64,000 bases of DNA, taken from assembly GCF_000385175.1 (NCBI RefSeq), contig NZ_ARQJ01000018.1, positions 1 to 64,000 on the forward strand, written 5' to 3'. Below, in pieces: positions 1 through 9,844 of this stretch; position 1 is the first letter of the stretch, and every line of letters begins with the position of its first letter. The translations under genes were made by a program, and so were the position numbers. The notes beneath the pieces are model-generated. The model saw only the letters and a program-made list of their open reading frames with translations, searched no databases and was not told the DNA's origin. The stretch comes from Salinicoccus albus DSM 19776. GTDB taxonomy: Bacteria; Bacillota; Bacilli; Staphylococcales; Salinicoccaceae.

Positions 1-261
1 ATAAGTCATATATCTTTCTTCGTTTACCTGCAGGATTTACACCATAGGGTTACGGTTATCTTTAGGGACTTTGTTGTCTTAAGTCAACTCACCCTCCTAC
101 AATGCCTCATTATCCTGTTCCTATTCGTCAGGCCACGATTTCGCTATCGCTTCCTCTCCCCCACATCTCACGATGTGAAGCTTGCGAGTCGCTAGCTAGC
201 TTCGTCGATAACTACGCGCTAAGAGGACTTTCACCCCAGATATATGACATGCCCGTCATAC
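1..261 (-). mobile_element. Group II intron, 5' part (domain I), cut by window edge
   Basis: Read on the minus strand from 261 downward, the sequence looks like the 5' end of a bacterial group II intron: a GTATGAC start, an immediate ATGAC/GTCAT hairpin, the GGGGTGAAAGTCC block (complement of 225-237), then CCTGACGAATAGGAAC and CCTGCAGGTAAACGAAG segments typical of domain I. No protein is encoded here; the intron reverse transcriptase would lie beyond the left edge. The 5' splice site falls right after a terminator hairpin (270-294) and its T-run, which is the preferred target of class C (group IIC) introns. Family assignment is by recognition; the class is inferred from the target site. Confidence 0.75.
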
Positions 262-267
262 TTAAAA

Positions 268-455
268 ATGCCTCTGTCCTTTAAGGACAGAGGCGCATTT
301 TGCACGGTTCCACTCTGTTTGCAGCTAAGATACTGCACTTTTAGATCATCCAATTAAATATAGAGGGCAATTCTGATGAATTGCTGGTTATCCTTGCACC
401 ATCCGGATAATCTCTGGTTTCCATCAATCATCATACTGTAATCTCTATATGCTTT
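268..455 (-). promoter_or_regulatory. T-box riboswitch, cysteine type (probable cysE leader)
   Basis: Minus strand. The T-box core AGAGTGGAACCGTGCA is the complement of 301-316. Stem I closes between 443-450 and 358-365 (ATATAGAG with CTCTATAT). The apical AGAGA...GGATGGTGCAA motif and an AGTA element on the 5' side of the specifier loop are present. A TGC (Cys) triplet is in the specifier position at 369-367. A 10-bp terminator hairpin (294-270) with a T-run follows. Uncharged tRNA-Cys should favour the antiterminator and read-through. In Bacillus and Staphylococcus the gene after gltX and this T-box is cysE (then cysS); that gene is outside the window, so the target is inferred by synteny. 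Confidence 0.87.
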
Positions 456-495
456 ATCATAATCGATTCATACAGGCGCCGCAAGATGTTTGCTT

Positions 496-1947
496 TTATT
501 TAAGCCTGCTGATGCGTTCCATTACTTTTTCTTTGCCGATCAGTGAAATTGTATCCGGCAGCTCCGGACCTTTTGTCTGCCCGGTCACAGCAACACGAAT
601 TGGCATGAATAACTTTTTACCTTTAAATCCTGTGGATTTTTGAACATCTTTAATCGCAGCTTTGATCCCTTCCGGTGAGAAATCTTCGAGCCTGCTGAAA
701 CGTTCATCGAGTGCCGCCATCAGTTCAGGGATATGCTCTTGGGCAATGACTTCATTCGCCGCTTCATCAAATTCTATATCCTCTTTGAAGAATTGCTCGG
801 AAAGGGTGGTAATTTCACCGGCGAAACTCATCTGCTCCTGATAGAGCGCAACGAGTTTTTTCGCCCATTCCATGTCTTCTGCAGACGGGTTTTCACCCAC
901 CAGACCTTCTTTGATCAGATGGGGCAGCGCCATTTCAAAAACTGTTTCAGTGTCTTTCTCTTTCATATGCTGATTGTTGATCCAAGTGAGTTTCTGTTTA
1001 TCAAAAAATGCAGGTGATTTGGACAGTCGCGTTTCATCAAAAAGATCGATGAACTCCTGTTCGGAGAAGATCTCCTCCTCCCCTTCAGGTGTCCAGCCGA
1101 GCAGCGCGATGAAATTGAAGAGCGCTTCCGGGAGATAGCCCAGATCTTTATACTGTTCGATAAACTGGATGATGGAAGCGTCACGCTTGGATAATTTCTT
1201 CTTTTCCTCATTCACAATAAGGGTCATATGACCGAACTTGGGCGGTTCCCACCCAAATACTTCATAGACCATCAGCTGTTTGGGTGTGTTGGAAATATGG
1301 TCATCTCCCCGCAGCACATGTGTAATATCCATTTCATGGTCATCTACGGCGACAGCAAAATTGTAAGTCGGCACACCATTCTTTTTGACGATGATCCAGT
1401 CTCCGATGCCATTTGAATCAAAGGACACTTCATCTTTGACAATATCATCGAAAGCATAGGTTTTATCCCGGGGGACGCGTATTCTGATGGCGGGCTCCCT
1501 GCCTTCATCAATCAACGCCTGTTCCTCTTCGGCAGTCAGGTGCGCATGTTTCCCGCCATATCTTGGCATCTCTCCGCGCGCCACCTGTCCCTCACGCTCA
1601 GCTTCCAGCTCTTCGGCAGTCATATAGCAGCGGTAGGCTTTATCTTCATCGATAAGCTGTTGAACCAGCGGTTCGTAAATATGAGCCCGTTCGGACTGAC
1701 GATAAGGGCCGTATCCTCCGTCCTTATCGATGCTTTCATCCCATTCCAGACCCAGCCACTTCAGGTATTCCAGCTGGGATGATTCACCTGTATCAACATT
1801 TCTCGCTGAATCCGTATCTTCAATACGGATGATAAAATCCCCGTTGTAATGACGTGCAAATAAATAGTTAAATAACGCAGATCTTGCATTTCCGATATGC
1901 AGATAACCAGTCGGACTGGGCGCGTATCTCACTCTTACTTTGTCCAT
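496..1947 (-). CDS. gltX: Glutamyl-tRNA synthetase
   Basis: Class I aminoacyl-tRNA synthetase of 483 aa, the usual length. It charges tRNA-Glu and, in Firmicutes that use GatCAB, also tRNA-Gln. The nucleotide-binding HIGN is at residues 17-20 after PSPTG, the KLSKR loop at 251-255, and the [14 protein letters not shown] block around 211-224. The ATG overlaps the ispF stop by one base (TAATG), so translation is probably coupled. It is the last gene of radA-yacL-ispD-ispF-gltX. No independent terminator follows it; the next hairpin belongs to the T-box leader, so read-through transcripts from gltX would meet that switch. Confidence 0.98.
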   Translation of the reverse strand: MDKVRVRYAPSPTGYLHIGNARSALFNYLFARHYNGDFIIRIEDTDSARNVDTGESSQLEYLKWLGLEWDESIDKDGGYGPYRQSERAHIYEPLVQQLIDEDKAYRCYMTAEELEAEREGQVARGEMPRYGGKHAHLTAEEEQALIDEGREPAIRIRVPRDKTYAFDDIVKDEVSFDSNGIGDWIIVKKNGVPTYNFAVAVDDHEMDITHVLRGDDHISNTPKQLMVYEVFGWEPPKFGHMTLIVNEEKKKLSKRDASIIQFIEQYKDLGYLPEALFNFIALLGWTPEGEEEIFSEQEFIDLFDETRLSKSPAFFDKQKLTWINNQHMKEKDTETVFEMALPHLIKEGLVGENPSAEDMEWAKKLVALYQEQMSFAGEITTLSEQFFKEDIEFDEAANEVIAQEHIPELMAALDERFSRLEDFSPEGIKAAIKDVQKSTGFKGKKLFMPIRVAVTGQTKGPELPDTISLIGKEKVMERISRLK

Positions 1948-2432
1948 TATGCTCCCTCCATTTTCTCAATCAGAATTACCGCCTGTGAAGCGATACCTTC
2001 TTTCCTGCCCGTAAACCCCAGTTTTTCCGTTGTAGTCGCCTTAATATTAACATTACTGATATCCGTCTTCAAAAGCGCGGCGGCCACGTTCTGCATCTCG
2101 TCAATGTAAGGTCTGAATCTGGGCGCTTCAGCCATAATGACCGCATCGATATTCCCTACTTTATACCCTTTTTCCTTCATCATATCTACTACCTGCGACA
2201 ACAAGTCTCTGGAGTCCATATCTTTGAACCGGCTGTCAGTATCAGGAAAGAATTTGCCGATATCACCAAGTCCCAGCGCGCCTAATATCGCATCCGCCAT
2301 CGTATGAAGCAGTACATCCGCATCCGAATGACCTTTAAGTCCGCGGTCATGCGGGATTTCTATCCCGCCAACGATCAGCGGCCTGCCTGTTTCAAATGCA
2401 TGAACGTCAAAACCATTACCGACTTTAAACAT
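1947..2432 (-). CDS. ispF: 2-C-methyl-D-erythritol 2,4-cyclodiphosphate synthase
   Basis: MEP-pathway enzyme that cyclises CDP-ME 2-phosphate with loss of CMP. At 161 aa it is full length. Metal ligands Asp9 and His11 (FDVH) and His43 (in [10 protein letters not shown]) are visible, as is the [13 protein letters not shown] block near the C-terminus. It overlaps ispD by 8 bp upstream and gltX by one base downstream, so the three are translated as a coupled unit. Together with ispD here and ispE at 49.6-50.4 kb the window carries three MEP enzymes. Staphylococcus itself uses mevalonate, which places this organism among the Staphylococcaceae that kept or use MEP. Confidence 0.97.
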   Translation of the reverse strand: MFKVGNGFDVHAFETGRPLIVGGIEIPHDRGLKGHSDADVLLHTMADAILGALGLGDIGKFFPDTDSRFKDMDSRDLLSQVVDMMKEKGYKVGNIDAVIMAEAPRFRPYIDEMQNVAAALLKTDISNVNIKATTTEKLGFTGRKEGIASQAVILIEKMEGA

Positions 2433-3111
2433 GATTATCAGCCATTCTTTTTATTATCGCCTCTGCCATGATCAGATCTTCCATAGTCGTAATCTTTATA
2501 TTGTCATAATTGGAGATCACCACCTGCACGTCAGCCCCGAGGGCTTCAACCATACCGGCGTCATCTGTGACACTCAATTCATTATTTTCAGCTTCTTCAT
2601 AAGCGCGCATAATCAGTTGATAGCTGAATGCCTGGGGCGTATGCGTCACAAAGAGCTCTTCTCTTGGTATTGTATGGGCGACTTTACCTTCATCTACCCT
2701 TTTAATTGTATCCTTGACGTTAACACCGCAAATCACGGCTGAGTTGTGTTTAACACTTTCATATAATTCGGATAGAATATCCTGCGAGACAAAAGGCCTT
2801 GCGCCATCGTGGATGAACACATAATCACATTCCGGGATTTTTTTCAGGACATTATAAATGCTGTCCTGTCTCTCTTCCCCGCCTTCAAAAACACCTTTCA
2901 CTTTAAAGGATGAAGCAAACATATCTATCATATTATCCATCTCATCTTTTCTTGCCGCTAAATAGATGGCATCACAATTATCATCTTTCTCGAATTGCTC
3001 CACAGTCATTTGTATAATGGACATTTCGTTCAATTGAATGAATATCTTATTATAATCATAACCCATTCTCTTACCTAACCCTGCGGCAGGAATTACTGCA
3101 ACATATCCCAT
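2425..3111 (-). CDS. ispD: 2-C-methyl-D-erythritol 4-phosphate cytidylyltransferase
   Basis: Nucleotidyltransferase making CDP-ME from MEP and CTP; 228 aa. The N-terminal PAAGLGKRM loop (residues 8-16) binds CTP, and HDGARPFV (101-108) is the second family signature. It starts 2 bp after yacL ends and overlaps ispF by 8 bp. Some Staphylococcus paralogues of this family (TarI) make CDP-ribitol for teichoic acid, but fusion-free linkage to ispF supports the isoprenoid role. Confidence 0.95.
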   Translation of the reverse strand: MGYVAVIPAAGLGKRMGYDYNKIFIQLNEMSIIQMTVEQFEKDDNCDAIYLAARKDEMDNMIDMFASSFKVKGVFEGGEERQDSIYNVLKKIPECDYVFIHDGARPFVSQDILSELYESVKHNSAVICGVNVKDTIKRVDEGKVAHTIPREELFVTHTPQAFSYQLIMRAYEEAENNELSVTDDAGMVEALGADVQVVISNYDNIKITTMEDLIMAEAIIKRMADNHV

Positions 3112-3113
3112 AA

Positions 3114-4160
3114 TTAGCTCACTTTCTTTGAAAAAATAATTCGTCCTGAATTCGTTTGAAGTACACTGGTTACTTCTATTTTAACAGTTTGATTGATAAG
3201 TTTCTTCCCATTTTCAACAACTACCATTGTCCCATCTTCCAGGTAACCGACGCCCTGATTCTCTTCCTTGCCTGCTTTTGAAATCAAGAGATCAAATTGG
3301 TCACCCTGAACCACCACCATTTTAATGGCATCGGAAAGTTCGTTGACGTTCAGCACTTTGATCTGGTGCAGCTGGCATATTTTATTGAGGTTGTAATCCG
3401 TGGTAATAATCGCGCCGTCTTCCGACTTCGCAAGTTCGATCAATTGATGATCGACATCGAGTTTATCATAGCTCACAGGTTTGATACTGACATCTGCACT
3501 GGATTCCTGGAGAGAATTCAACATATCAATACCGCGCTGGCCTTTATCGCGCTTAATCGGATCAGTCGCATCTGCAATCAGCTGCAGTTCATCCAGCACA
3601 AATTGCGGGATGACGATCTCTCCCTCCACGAATCCTGTCTTTACTACATCCACAACCCTGCCGTCGATGATCGCACTTGTATCCAAAAACTTTTTCTGCA
3701 CGACCTTTAACTCATCCGTCTTCGGAGGGTTCCAGGGAAATAGATCCAATACTTCACTAAATTTTTTGAGCCCGATCTGGAAGCCAAGGTAACCGAGGAT
3801 GACCGCTATGATAAACGGCACCACTTCGCCAATAAAAGGAATATTCATTGTGTTAATAAGCAATGAGATTAAGACAGCGATTAAAAGTCCAATGACCATT
3901 CCTACAGTGGCAAAGAAGATTTCGGAGAGACTGCGGTTCATAATCAGCCCTTCCCCGTGACGGATCAGATTCTCAACTTTCGGCACGGACCATAAGAACC
4001 CGGCTAAAATGATGATACCGCCCAAAAGGGCATGGACCAGTATGTTATCTAATAATGCAGGCACTTCGGCGGGTATGACCCGAACCAATTCAGGGAGCAG
4101 CCATACTCCGAGGGAAACCCCGATAAGAAAATAAAGTATATATATCAGATATTTCAGCAT
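3114..4160 (-). CDS. yacL: PIN/TRAM domain membrane protein (YacL family)
   Basis: 348 aa. Four hydrophobic segments lie near residues 3-22, 44-60, 83-105 and 108-130, followed by a cytoplasmic PIN nuclease-like domain starting at FLDTSAIIDGRVVDV (about 158-172) with acidic candidates Asp160, Glu191, Asp248 and Asp255, and a C-terminal TRAM-like RNA-binding fold (about 283-345). The acidic quartet suggests a metal-dependent RNase, but the cellular role of this family is poorly defined. It sits between radA and ispD, its standard place in Bacillus and Staphylococcus. Confidence 0.93.
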   Translation of the reverse strand: MLKYLIYILYFLIGVSLGVWLLPELVRVIPAEVPALLDNILVHALLGGIIILAGFLWSVPKVENLIRHGEGLIMNRSLSEIFFATVGMVIGLLIAVLISLLINTMNIPFIGEVVPFIIAVILGYLGFQIGLKKFSEVLDLFPWNPPKTDELKVVQKKFLDTSAIIDGRVVDVVKTGFVEGEIVIPQFVLDELQLIADATDPIKRDKGQRGIDMLNSLQESSADVSIKPVSYDKLDVDHQLIELAKSEDGAIITTDYNLNKICQLHQIKVLNVNELSDAIKMVVVQGDQFDLLISKAGKEENQGVGYLEDGTMVVVENGKKLINQTVKIEVTSVLQTNSGRIIFSKKVS

Positions 4161-4175
4161 CCTTCACTCACCTCC

Positions 4176-5552
4176 CTATGTTTCTTTAACTGCCGCTTTT
4201 AAAGCATCGTTCAATGTACGTACACCAACAGCTTCAATGCCGTCCGGGATATTCAGCTCCTTCATACTGGAATCAGGGATGAAGGCTCGTTTAAAACCAA
4301 GCTTGGATGCTTCCATCAAGCGCTGTTCAATTTTTGTCACGCGCCTGACCTCTCCGGTGAGTCCGACTTCGCCGATGAAGCAATCATCCCCCCGCACTGC
4401 CGCGCCTTTGAAACTCGATGCGATACTGACGATGACGCTCAAATCAACGGCCGGCTCATCTAATTTTACTCCGCCGGCAACTTTGATATATGCATCATGC
4501 TGCTGCATGAGGAGTCCTGCACTTTTCTCAAGCACTGCCATCAGGAGTGACAGCCGGTTGTGGTCGATCCCTGTAGCCATCCGCCTGGGGTTGTGAAAAT
4601 GGGTCGGCGTCACGAGTGCCTGGACTTCCACCAGCAGCGCCCGCGTGCCCTCCATCGTAGCTACAATCGCAGAACCAGGCACATTTTTAGAACGCTCTTC
4701 CAAAAATATTTCTGATGGATTCAGCACTTCAGTCAGCCCAACATTTTTCATTTCAAACATGCCCATTTCATTCGTAGAACCAAAGCGATTTTTTACAGCT
4801 CTTAAAATGCGGTAGGTATGATGCTGATCGCCTTCAAAATAAAGCACCGTATCCACCATATGTTCAAGCAGCCGCGGGCCGGCAATCTGGCCTTCTTTTG
4901 TGACATGGCCGACGATAAATGTTGCGATGTTGCCGCTTTTGGCAATATTCATAAGGCTCTGGGTACATTCCCGGACTTGGGATACACTGCCTGGCGCACT
5001 CGTCACTTCCGGATGAAATATAGTCTGGATGGAGTCGACGATCAAAAAGTCCGGTTGGATTCTTTTGATCTCATCATGGATGTGGAAAAGGTTTGTTTCG
5101 CTGCAGACGTCGAGATTGTCACTGGCTTCAAGCAGTCTGTCCGCCCTGATCTTGATCTGCTCAAGAGACTCCTCACCGGAGACGTATAACACATTGTGGG
5201 ATTCTGAGAGTTTCAGTGCTGTCTGAAGCAGAATGGTCGATTTTCCGATCCCCGGGTCACCGCCGATCAGTATGAGAGACCCATCCACAATGCCGCCGCC
5301 CAGCACCCGGTCAAATTCACCGCTCTGCGTCAGGGTTCTCGGTGTATGGCTTTGTCTGACCCGTTCCAGCTTCTGACTGCGCTGGCGTTCCTCCTGTTCA
5401 GGTTTGCCGAATGTCCCCCGGCCCTTCGTCTCCTTATGTACCAGTTTCTCTTCCATCTGGTTCCAGCTGCCGCAGTTCGGACATTTGCCCATCCATTTCG
5501 GAGATTCAAACCCACAGGCCATGCATTCGAAAACATTTTTCGTTTTAGCCAT
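4176..5552 (-). CDS. radA: DNA repair protein RadA (Sms)
   Basis: 458 aa branch-migration ATPase acting in recombinational repair. The N-terminal zinc finger uses Cys10, Cys13, Cys24 and Cys27; Walker [11 protein letters not shown] is at 97-106; the RadA-specific KNRFG motif is at 254-258; the C-terminal third is Lon-protease-like without being a protease. Here it has its own intergenic region and a candidate promoter because pcm separates it from clpC, unlike the continuous ctsR-mcsA-mcsB-clpC-radA run of Bacillus. Confidence 0.98.
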   Translation of the reverse strand: MAKTKNVFECMACGFESPKWMGKCPNCGSWNQMEEKLVHKETKGRGTFGKPEQEERQRSQKLERVRQSHTPRTLTQSGEFDRVLGGGIVDGSLILIGGDPGIGKSTILLQTALKLSESHNVLYVSGEESLEQIKIRADRLLEASDNLDVCSETNLFHIHDEIKRIQPDFLIVDSIQTIFHPEVTSAPGSVSQVRECTQSLMNIAKSGNIATFIVGHVTKEGQIAGPRLLEHMVDTVLYFEGDQHHTYRILRAVKNRFGSTNEMGMFEMKNVGLTEVLNPSEIFLEERSKNVPGSAIVATMEGTRALLVEVQALVTPTHFHNPRRMATGIDHNRLSLLMAVLEKSAGLLMQQHDAYIKVAGGVKLDEPAVDLSVIVSIASSFKGAAVRGDDCFIGEVGLTGEVRRVTKIEQRLMEASKLGFKRAFIPDSSMKELNIPDGIEAVGVRTLNDALKAAVKET

Positions 5553-5611
5553 TTAACCACTATTCCTCCAAAATTATTTTTATTATTTCTATTGTATATC
5601 TAATTATTACA

Positions 5612-5639
5612 ATTTTAAAGCATGAACGCCCTGTGACAA
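5612..5639 (-). promoter_or_regulatory. Candidate sigma-A promoter of radA operon
   Basis: Minus strand: -35 TTGTCA (5639-5634), 16-bp spacer, -10 TAAAAT (5617-5612), about 60 bp before the radA ATG. It would let radA-yacL-ispD-ispF-gltX be transcribed apart from the CtsR operon. Pattern match only. Confidence 0.5.
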
Positions 5640-5736
5640 GGCCTTCTTTTCATTTTCATAATAAACATCTCAAATTTTCCAGCTGCATATTTCCACAATC
5701 GAACGGGTAAACGATGATAAAGGCAGGTGAGTCCCA

Positions 5737-6321
5737 ATGCAATACACTGAAAAAGAAGTTGCCGATGCTTTCAACAGACTTGACCGCAGCACTTTCATGG
5801 ACAGTTCCAAAGAAGCGGCTGACATCGACAGCCCTGCCCCCATCGGCCACGGACAAACCATTTCACAACCTTCATTAGTGCTGAAAATGACACAGAATCT
5901 TGACCTTGAAACAGACAGCAGAGTCCTTGAAATTGGTACAGGATCCGGATTCCAGACTGCCCTGCTTGCTGAACTCTCAAAAAGCGTGCATACAGTAGAG
6001 CGTATAGAAGCACTATCCAGTAAGGCCAGAAACAGGCTCGCCCAGGAATACTCAAACATCCAGTTCAAATCAGGGGACGGCAGTAAAGGGTGGAAAGAAT
6101 TTGCTCCTTACGACCGGATCATGGTCACCGCCGCTTCCAAAAATATACCCGAACCGCTCATCGAACAGCTTGCGCCCGGAGGAAAAATGGTCATTCCGGT
6201 AGGAACCTTCTTCGGGCAGGAACTGAAATTGGTTGAAAAAGACACAGAGAATGACATCCACAGTTCTATGATAGACTATGTAATGTTTGTAGAGCTTGTG
6301 GAAGATGACGATGATGGATAA
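5737..6321 (+). CDS. pcm: Protein-L-isoaspartate O-methyltransferase family protein
   Basis: 194 aa SAM-dependent methyltransferase expected to repair isoaspartyl residues in damaged proteins. The PIGHGQTISQPSLV block (about 35-48) carries the family serine and substrate loop; the SAM motif VLEIGTGSGFQTALL is at 63-77. An AGGTGAG ribosome site precedes the ATG. It is the only plus-strand gene in this stretch and splits radA from clpC, so it looks like an insertion into the conserved order. Its position next to protein quality-control genes may be coincidental. The C-terminus ends in a run of acidic residues. Confidence 0.9.
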   Translation: MQYTEKEVADAFNRLDRSTFMDSSKEAADIDSPAPIGHGQTISQPSLVLKMTQNLDLETDSRVLEIGTGSGFQTALLAELSKSVHTVERIEALSSKARNRLAQEYSNIQFKSGDGSKGWKEFAPYDRIMVTAASKNIPEPLIEQLAPGGKMVIPVGTFFGQELKLVEKDTENDIHSSMIDYVMFVELVEDDDDG

Positions 6322-6325
6322 AACT

Positions 6326-6364
6326 AAAACTGCTCATCCTGTTAAAACGGGATGAGCAGTTTTT
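6326..6364. terminator. Bidirectional terminator between pcm and clpC
   Basis: Inverted repeat with 14-bp arms (6326-6339 and 6350-6363) around a 10-nt loop, with T-runs on both strands. It serves pcm (+) and the convergent clpC operon (-). Confidence 0.88.
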
Positions 6365-6370
6365 ACTTTC

Positions 6371-8812
6371 TTACTCCGCTGTGACTTTTTCTTCTGTTTT
6401 CACTTGAAATTCACCGTCTGTATAATCGATTGTGACGAGCCTGTCATCCAGCTTTTCGCCCTTCAGCAGAGATTCACTGAGCCTGTCTTCGATGTGGCGC
6501 TGGATTGAACGTGCAAGCGGCCTTGCACCGTATTCCGGATCGTAGCCTTCATCGGCGATTTTTTCTTTCGCTGCATCTGTCACTTCAAGATAGATTTCCT
6601 GGTCTGACAGACGCTCCTTAAGCTGTCCGATCATCAGCGTCACGATGTCCTTGAGATGTTCTTTCTCCAGGCTGTGGAAGACGATGGTGTCATCCACACG
6701 GTTGATGAATTCAGGTCTGAATGTGTCTTTCATCTCTTTGATCATTGTGCTTCTGACTGTGTCATAATCCTTGACATTACCTTCCGTTGTACCGAAGCCG
6801 GCAAACTTCTGATCTTTCAGTTCCTGGGAACCAATATTGGATGTCATGACGATAATCGTGTTACGGAAATCCACTGTGCGTCCGTTTGAGTCTGTCAGCC
6901 GGCCGTCATCAAGCACCTGCAGCAGCATGTTGAATACATCTGGATGTGCTTTCTCAATTTCATCGAATAGGACAAGTGAATAAGGTTTTCTCCTTACCTT
7001 TTCTGTCAGCTGTCCGCCGTCATCATAACCGACATAACCCGGCGGTGAACCGACCAGACGTGACACGGAATGTTTTTCCATGTACTCACTCATATCCACT
7101 CTGATCATTGCATCTTCCTCACCGAACATAGCTTCAGACAATGATCTGGCAAGCTCGGTCTTACCGACACCTGTTGGTCCCAGGAAGATGAAACTGCCGA
7201 TTGGACGTTTCGGATTTTTAAGCCCCGCACGTGCACGGCGGACAGCCTTGGAAATGGATTCCACTGCGGATTCCTGTCCGATGACACGGTTGTGGAGGAT
7301 GGATTCCAGATTTAAGAGTTTTTCTGACTCCTCTTCGGCAATCTTCGCCAGCGGTATCCCTGTCATACCGCTGATGACAATCTCGATATCACTTTTCTCG
7401 ACCGATTGCGATGACTGTCCCTGTTCCTTCTTCCAGTTATCTTCGCGGTCCTCCAGTTCCTTTTCAATCTTGGACTGCTGATCGCGGTGATTTGCCGCGG
7501 CTTCAAACTCCTGACTCTGAACTGCAGCATCTTTTTCTTTCTTCACTGCTTCCAGCTTGCTTTCAAGATCTTTGAGGTCCGGCGGGGACGTATGACTTCT
7601 GAGCCTGACTTTGGAAGCCGCTTCATCAATCAGATCGATCGCTTTATCCGGAAGATATCTGTCCTGGACGTAGCGGGCACTCATTTTTGCCGCTGCATCC
7701 AATGCTTCATCTGTAATTGTAATCCTGTGGTGTGCTTCATAACGATCCCGCAGCCCTTTAAGAATCAGCACTGCATCCTCAACATCCGGCTCGCCCACTT
7801 GAACAGGCTGGAAACGGCGTTCAAGTGCTGCATCTTTCTCGATATGCTTGCGGTATTCCTCCATCGTTGTAGCACCAATGCACTGCAGTTCTCCGCGTGC
7901 CAGTGCCGGCTTCAGAATGTTGGATGCATCAATTGCACCTTCCGCACCACCTGCACCAATCAGTGTGTGCAGTTCGTCGATAAACAGCACAACGTTGCCC
8001 GCTTTATGAATTTCTTCCATGACTTTTTTCATACGTTCTTCAAATTCACCGCGGTATTTCGTTCCTGCAACCACTGTACCCATATCCAGTGACATCACAC
8101 GTTTATCCTTAAGCGTTTCAGGTACTTCATTTTTAACAATGACCTGGGCCATGCCTTCGGCAATCGCCGTTTTACCGACACCCGCTTCACCGATGAGCAC
8201 AGGGTTGTTTTTCGTTCTGCGGCTCAATACTTCTATCACACGGGTAATTTCATCTGAACGGCCAATGACTGGATCGAGCAGATCATCACGAGCAATCTGG
8301 GTCAGATCGCGCGCCAGTGAATCGAGTGTCGGGGTATTATGGTCTTTCTTCATATTATCCTTCTGCTGTACCGATTCCGGATTCCCGAGCATTTTAATCA
8401 CTGCTGCACGGGCTTTCGTAATATTCAGATCCAGATTGGTCAGCACACGTGCTGCCACACCTTCACTCTCACGAATCAGACCGAGAAGCAGATGCTCTGT
8501 CCCTACAAAATTATGGTGCAGTTTCCTTGCTTCATCCATTGAAAGCTCAATGACTTTCTTAGCTCTCGGTGTATAATGGATGGATGATGATGCCTCGCTG
8601 CCTTCATTGATAAGATTGAATACCTCTTCCTTCACCCTGTCCTCAGTAATGTTGAATGACGACAGCACTTTTGCTGCAATGCCTTCATTCTCTTTCACAA
8701 GACCCAGGAGCAGATGTTCTGTTCCTATGTTCGCATGCTTGAGCGTAATTGCGTCTTCCTGGGCATAGGCAAGCACTTTTTGGGCGCGTTCCGTTAATCT
8801 TCCAAATAGCAT
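6371..8812 (-). CDS. clpC: ATP-dependent Clp protease ATP-binding subunit ClpC
   Basis: 813 aa Hsp100 unfoldase that feeds ClpP. Two N-terminal Clp-N repeats (about 1-145), D1 Walker A GEAGVGKT (208-215), a UVR-containing middle domain (about 412-465) that binds adaptors such as McsB or MecA, and D2 Walker A GPTGVGKT (545-552). A strong GGAGGG site precedes the ATG. It is the last gene of ctsR-mcsA-mcsB-clpC, so it falls under CtsR control; substrates are marked by McsB arginine phosphorylation. Confidence 0.98.
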   Translation of the reverse strand: MLFGRLTERAQKVLAYAQEDAITLKHANIGTEHLLLGLVKENEGIAAKVLSSFNITEDRVKEEVFNLINEGSEASSSIHYTPRAKKVIELSMDEARKLHHNFVGTEHLLLGLIRESEGVAARVLTNLDLNITKARAAVIKMLGNPESVQQKDNMKKDHNTPTLDSLARDLTQIARDDLLDPVIGRSDEITRVIEVLSRRTKNNPVLIGEAGVGKTAIAEGMAQVIVKNEVPETLKDKRVMSLDMGTVVAGTKYRGEFEERMKKVMEEIHKAGNVVLFIDELHTLIGAGGAEGAIDASNILKPALARGELQCIGATTMEEYRKHIEKDAALERRFQPVQVGEPDVEDAVLILKGLRDRYEAHHRITITDEALDAAAKMSARYVQDRYLPDKAIDLIDEAASKVRLRSHTSPPDLKDLESKLEAVKKEKDAAVQSQEFEAAANHRDQQSKIEKELEDREDNWKKEQGQSSQSVEKSDIEIVISGMTGIPLAKIAEEESEKLLNLESILHNRVIGQESAVESISKAVRRARAGLKNPKRPIGSFIFLGPTGVGKTELARSLSEAMFGEEDAMIRVDMSEYMEKHSVSRLVGSPPGYVGYDDGGQLTEKVRRKPYSLVLFDEIEKAHPDVFNMLLQVLDDGRLTDSNGRTVDFRNTIIVMTSNIGSQELKDQKFAGFGTTEGNVKDYDTVRSTMIKEMKDTFRPEFINRVDDTIVFHSLEKEHLKDIVTLMIGQLKERLSDQEIYLEVTDAAKEKIADEGYDPEYGARPLARSIQRHIEDRLSESLLKGEKLDDRLVTIDYTDGEFQVKTEEKVTAE

Positions 8813-8815
8813 ATA

Positions 8816-9844
8816 TTATTTCCCTCCTGATAATTCCCTTAGTAGCGTCGCGCGTTCTTCGTCAACGGCAGCCTCCAATGATCTGTATCTCCGCTTTGTG
8901 ATGTTCAGTCTCATCTTTAGGAAAGCCGGCTGTATCAACTGGACCCATTTCTGAAATTTGAAATCTTCATAATCTATGATGCCGAGATCAATGCCCAGTT
9001 TTACTTCACTTAAGCATTTAGCCGCTTCTTTAAGAGACATCTTGTATGCGTGTTTCAGAGTCCCGAATGCACGGTGCACTGAATCCTTGATTTCCAGCGC
9101 ATGATTTTCCTGGATGCGCGATCGTGTCTCCAATTCTTCCTCAACGACCTGGCTTTTAAGTTCATCAAGGTTCTGTATGATATCTTCTTCTGTCTGACCG
9201 AGTGTCAATTGATTGGAGAGCTGGTAGATGTGGCCTAAAGGCACCGAGCCCTCTCCATATATACCTCTTAAGGTAAATCCAAAACGCCCCAGATTCACAG
9301 CAAGCCTGTCTATCTTACCGCTCAATGATAAAGCGGGCAGATGAAGCATAACTGAAGCTCTCATCCCGGTGCCAGTATTTGTAGGACATGCTGTTAAATA
9401 ACCATACTGTTCATCGAACGCATAATCAACAGCATCTTCCAAAGTTTCATCCACTTTCTCCGCTTTTTGATACAGCTCCTGTATCGGAATCCCTGCACCC
9501 ATTGACTGGATACGTATATGATCTTCTTCATTGACCATAACAGAAACTGATTCATCATCATTGACATAACTGCATATTCCCTGTTTTGTAAACAACGGAC
9601 TGATCAGATACTTTTCCACCAGCAATGCTTTATCTTCAAACTGCAGCATTTCCATCGGTACCTTCTGGTATTCGCTGAGCGCCCCTTCAATTTTGGACAG
9701 CGCCGGGTCGAGCTTCTCTTTGTCAGCCTGTACGTGGGGAAAAGGCACATGCTGGAGATTTCTGGCCAGCCGGACTCTTGCGGACATTTCAACAGGTGCT
9801 TCGTCAACCACTTCGATCCATGGACTGATATTATTGTGCTCCAT
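8816..9844 (-). CDS. mcsB: Protein-arginine kinase McsB
   Basis: 342 aa from the chosen start; phosphagen-kinase fold that phosphorylates arginines on proteins, including CtsR, to mark them for ClpC-ClpP. SARVRLARN (21-29) is the family N-terminal signature, and TGTGMRASVMLHLPAL marks the catalytic loop region. The frame is open 12 codons further upstream, but the ATG at 9844 gives the N-terminus seen in Staphylococcus homologues (M-x-H-N-I-S-x-W). This start overlaps mcsA by 14 bp and needs McsA as activator. Confidence 0.96.
   Translation of the reverse strand: MEHNNISPWIEVVDEAPVEMSARVRLARNLQHVPFPHVQADKEKLDPALSKIEGALSEYQKVPMEMLQFEDKALLVEKYLISPLFTKQGICSYVNDDESVSVMVNEEDHIRIQSMGAGIPIQELYQKAEKVDETLEDAVDYAFDEQYGYLTACPTNTGTGMRASVMLHLPALSLSGKIDRLAVNLGRFGFTLRGIYGEGSVPLGHIYQLSNQLTLGQTEEDIIQNLDELKSQVVEEELETRSRIQENHALEIKDSVHRAFGTLKHAYKMSLKEAAKCLSEVKLGIDLGIIDYEDFKFQKWVQLIQPAFLKMRLNITKRRYRSLEAAVDEERATLLRELSGGK

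Noticed and set aside
396-398. TGC triplet (minus strand) in GGTGCAAGG as the T-box specifier
   Set aside because: It belongs to the conserved apical GGnTGGTGnAA motif of stem I, not to the specifier loop near the stem base.
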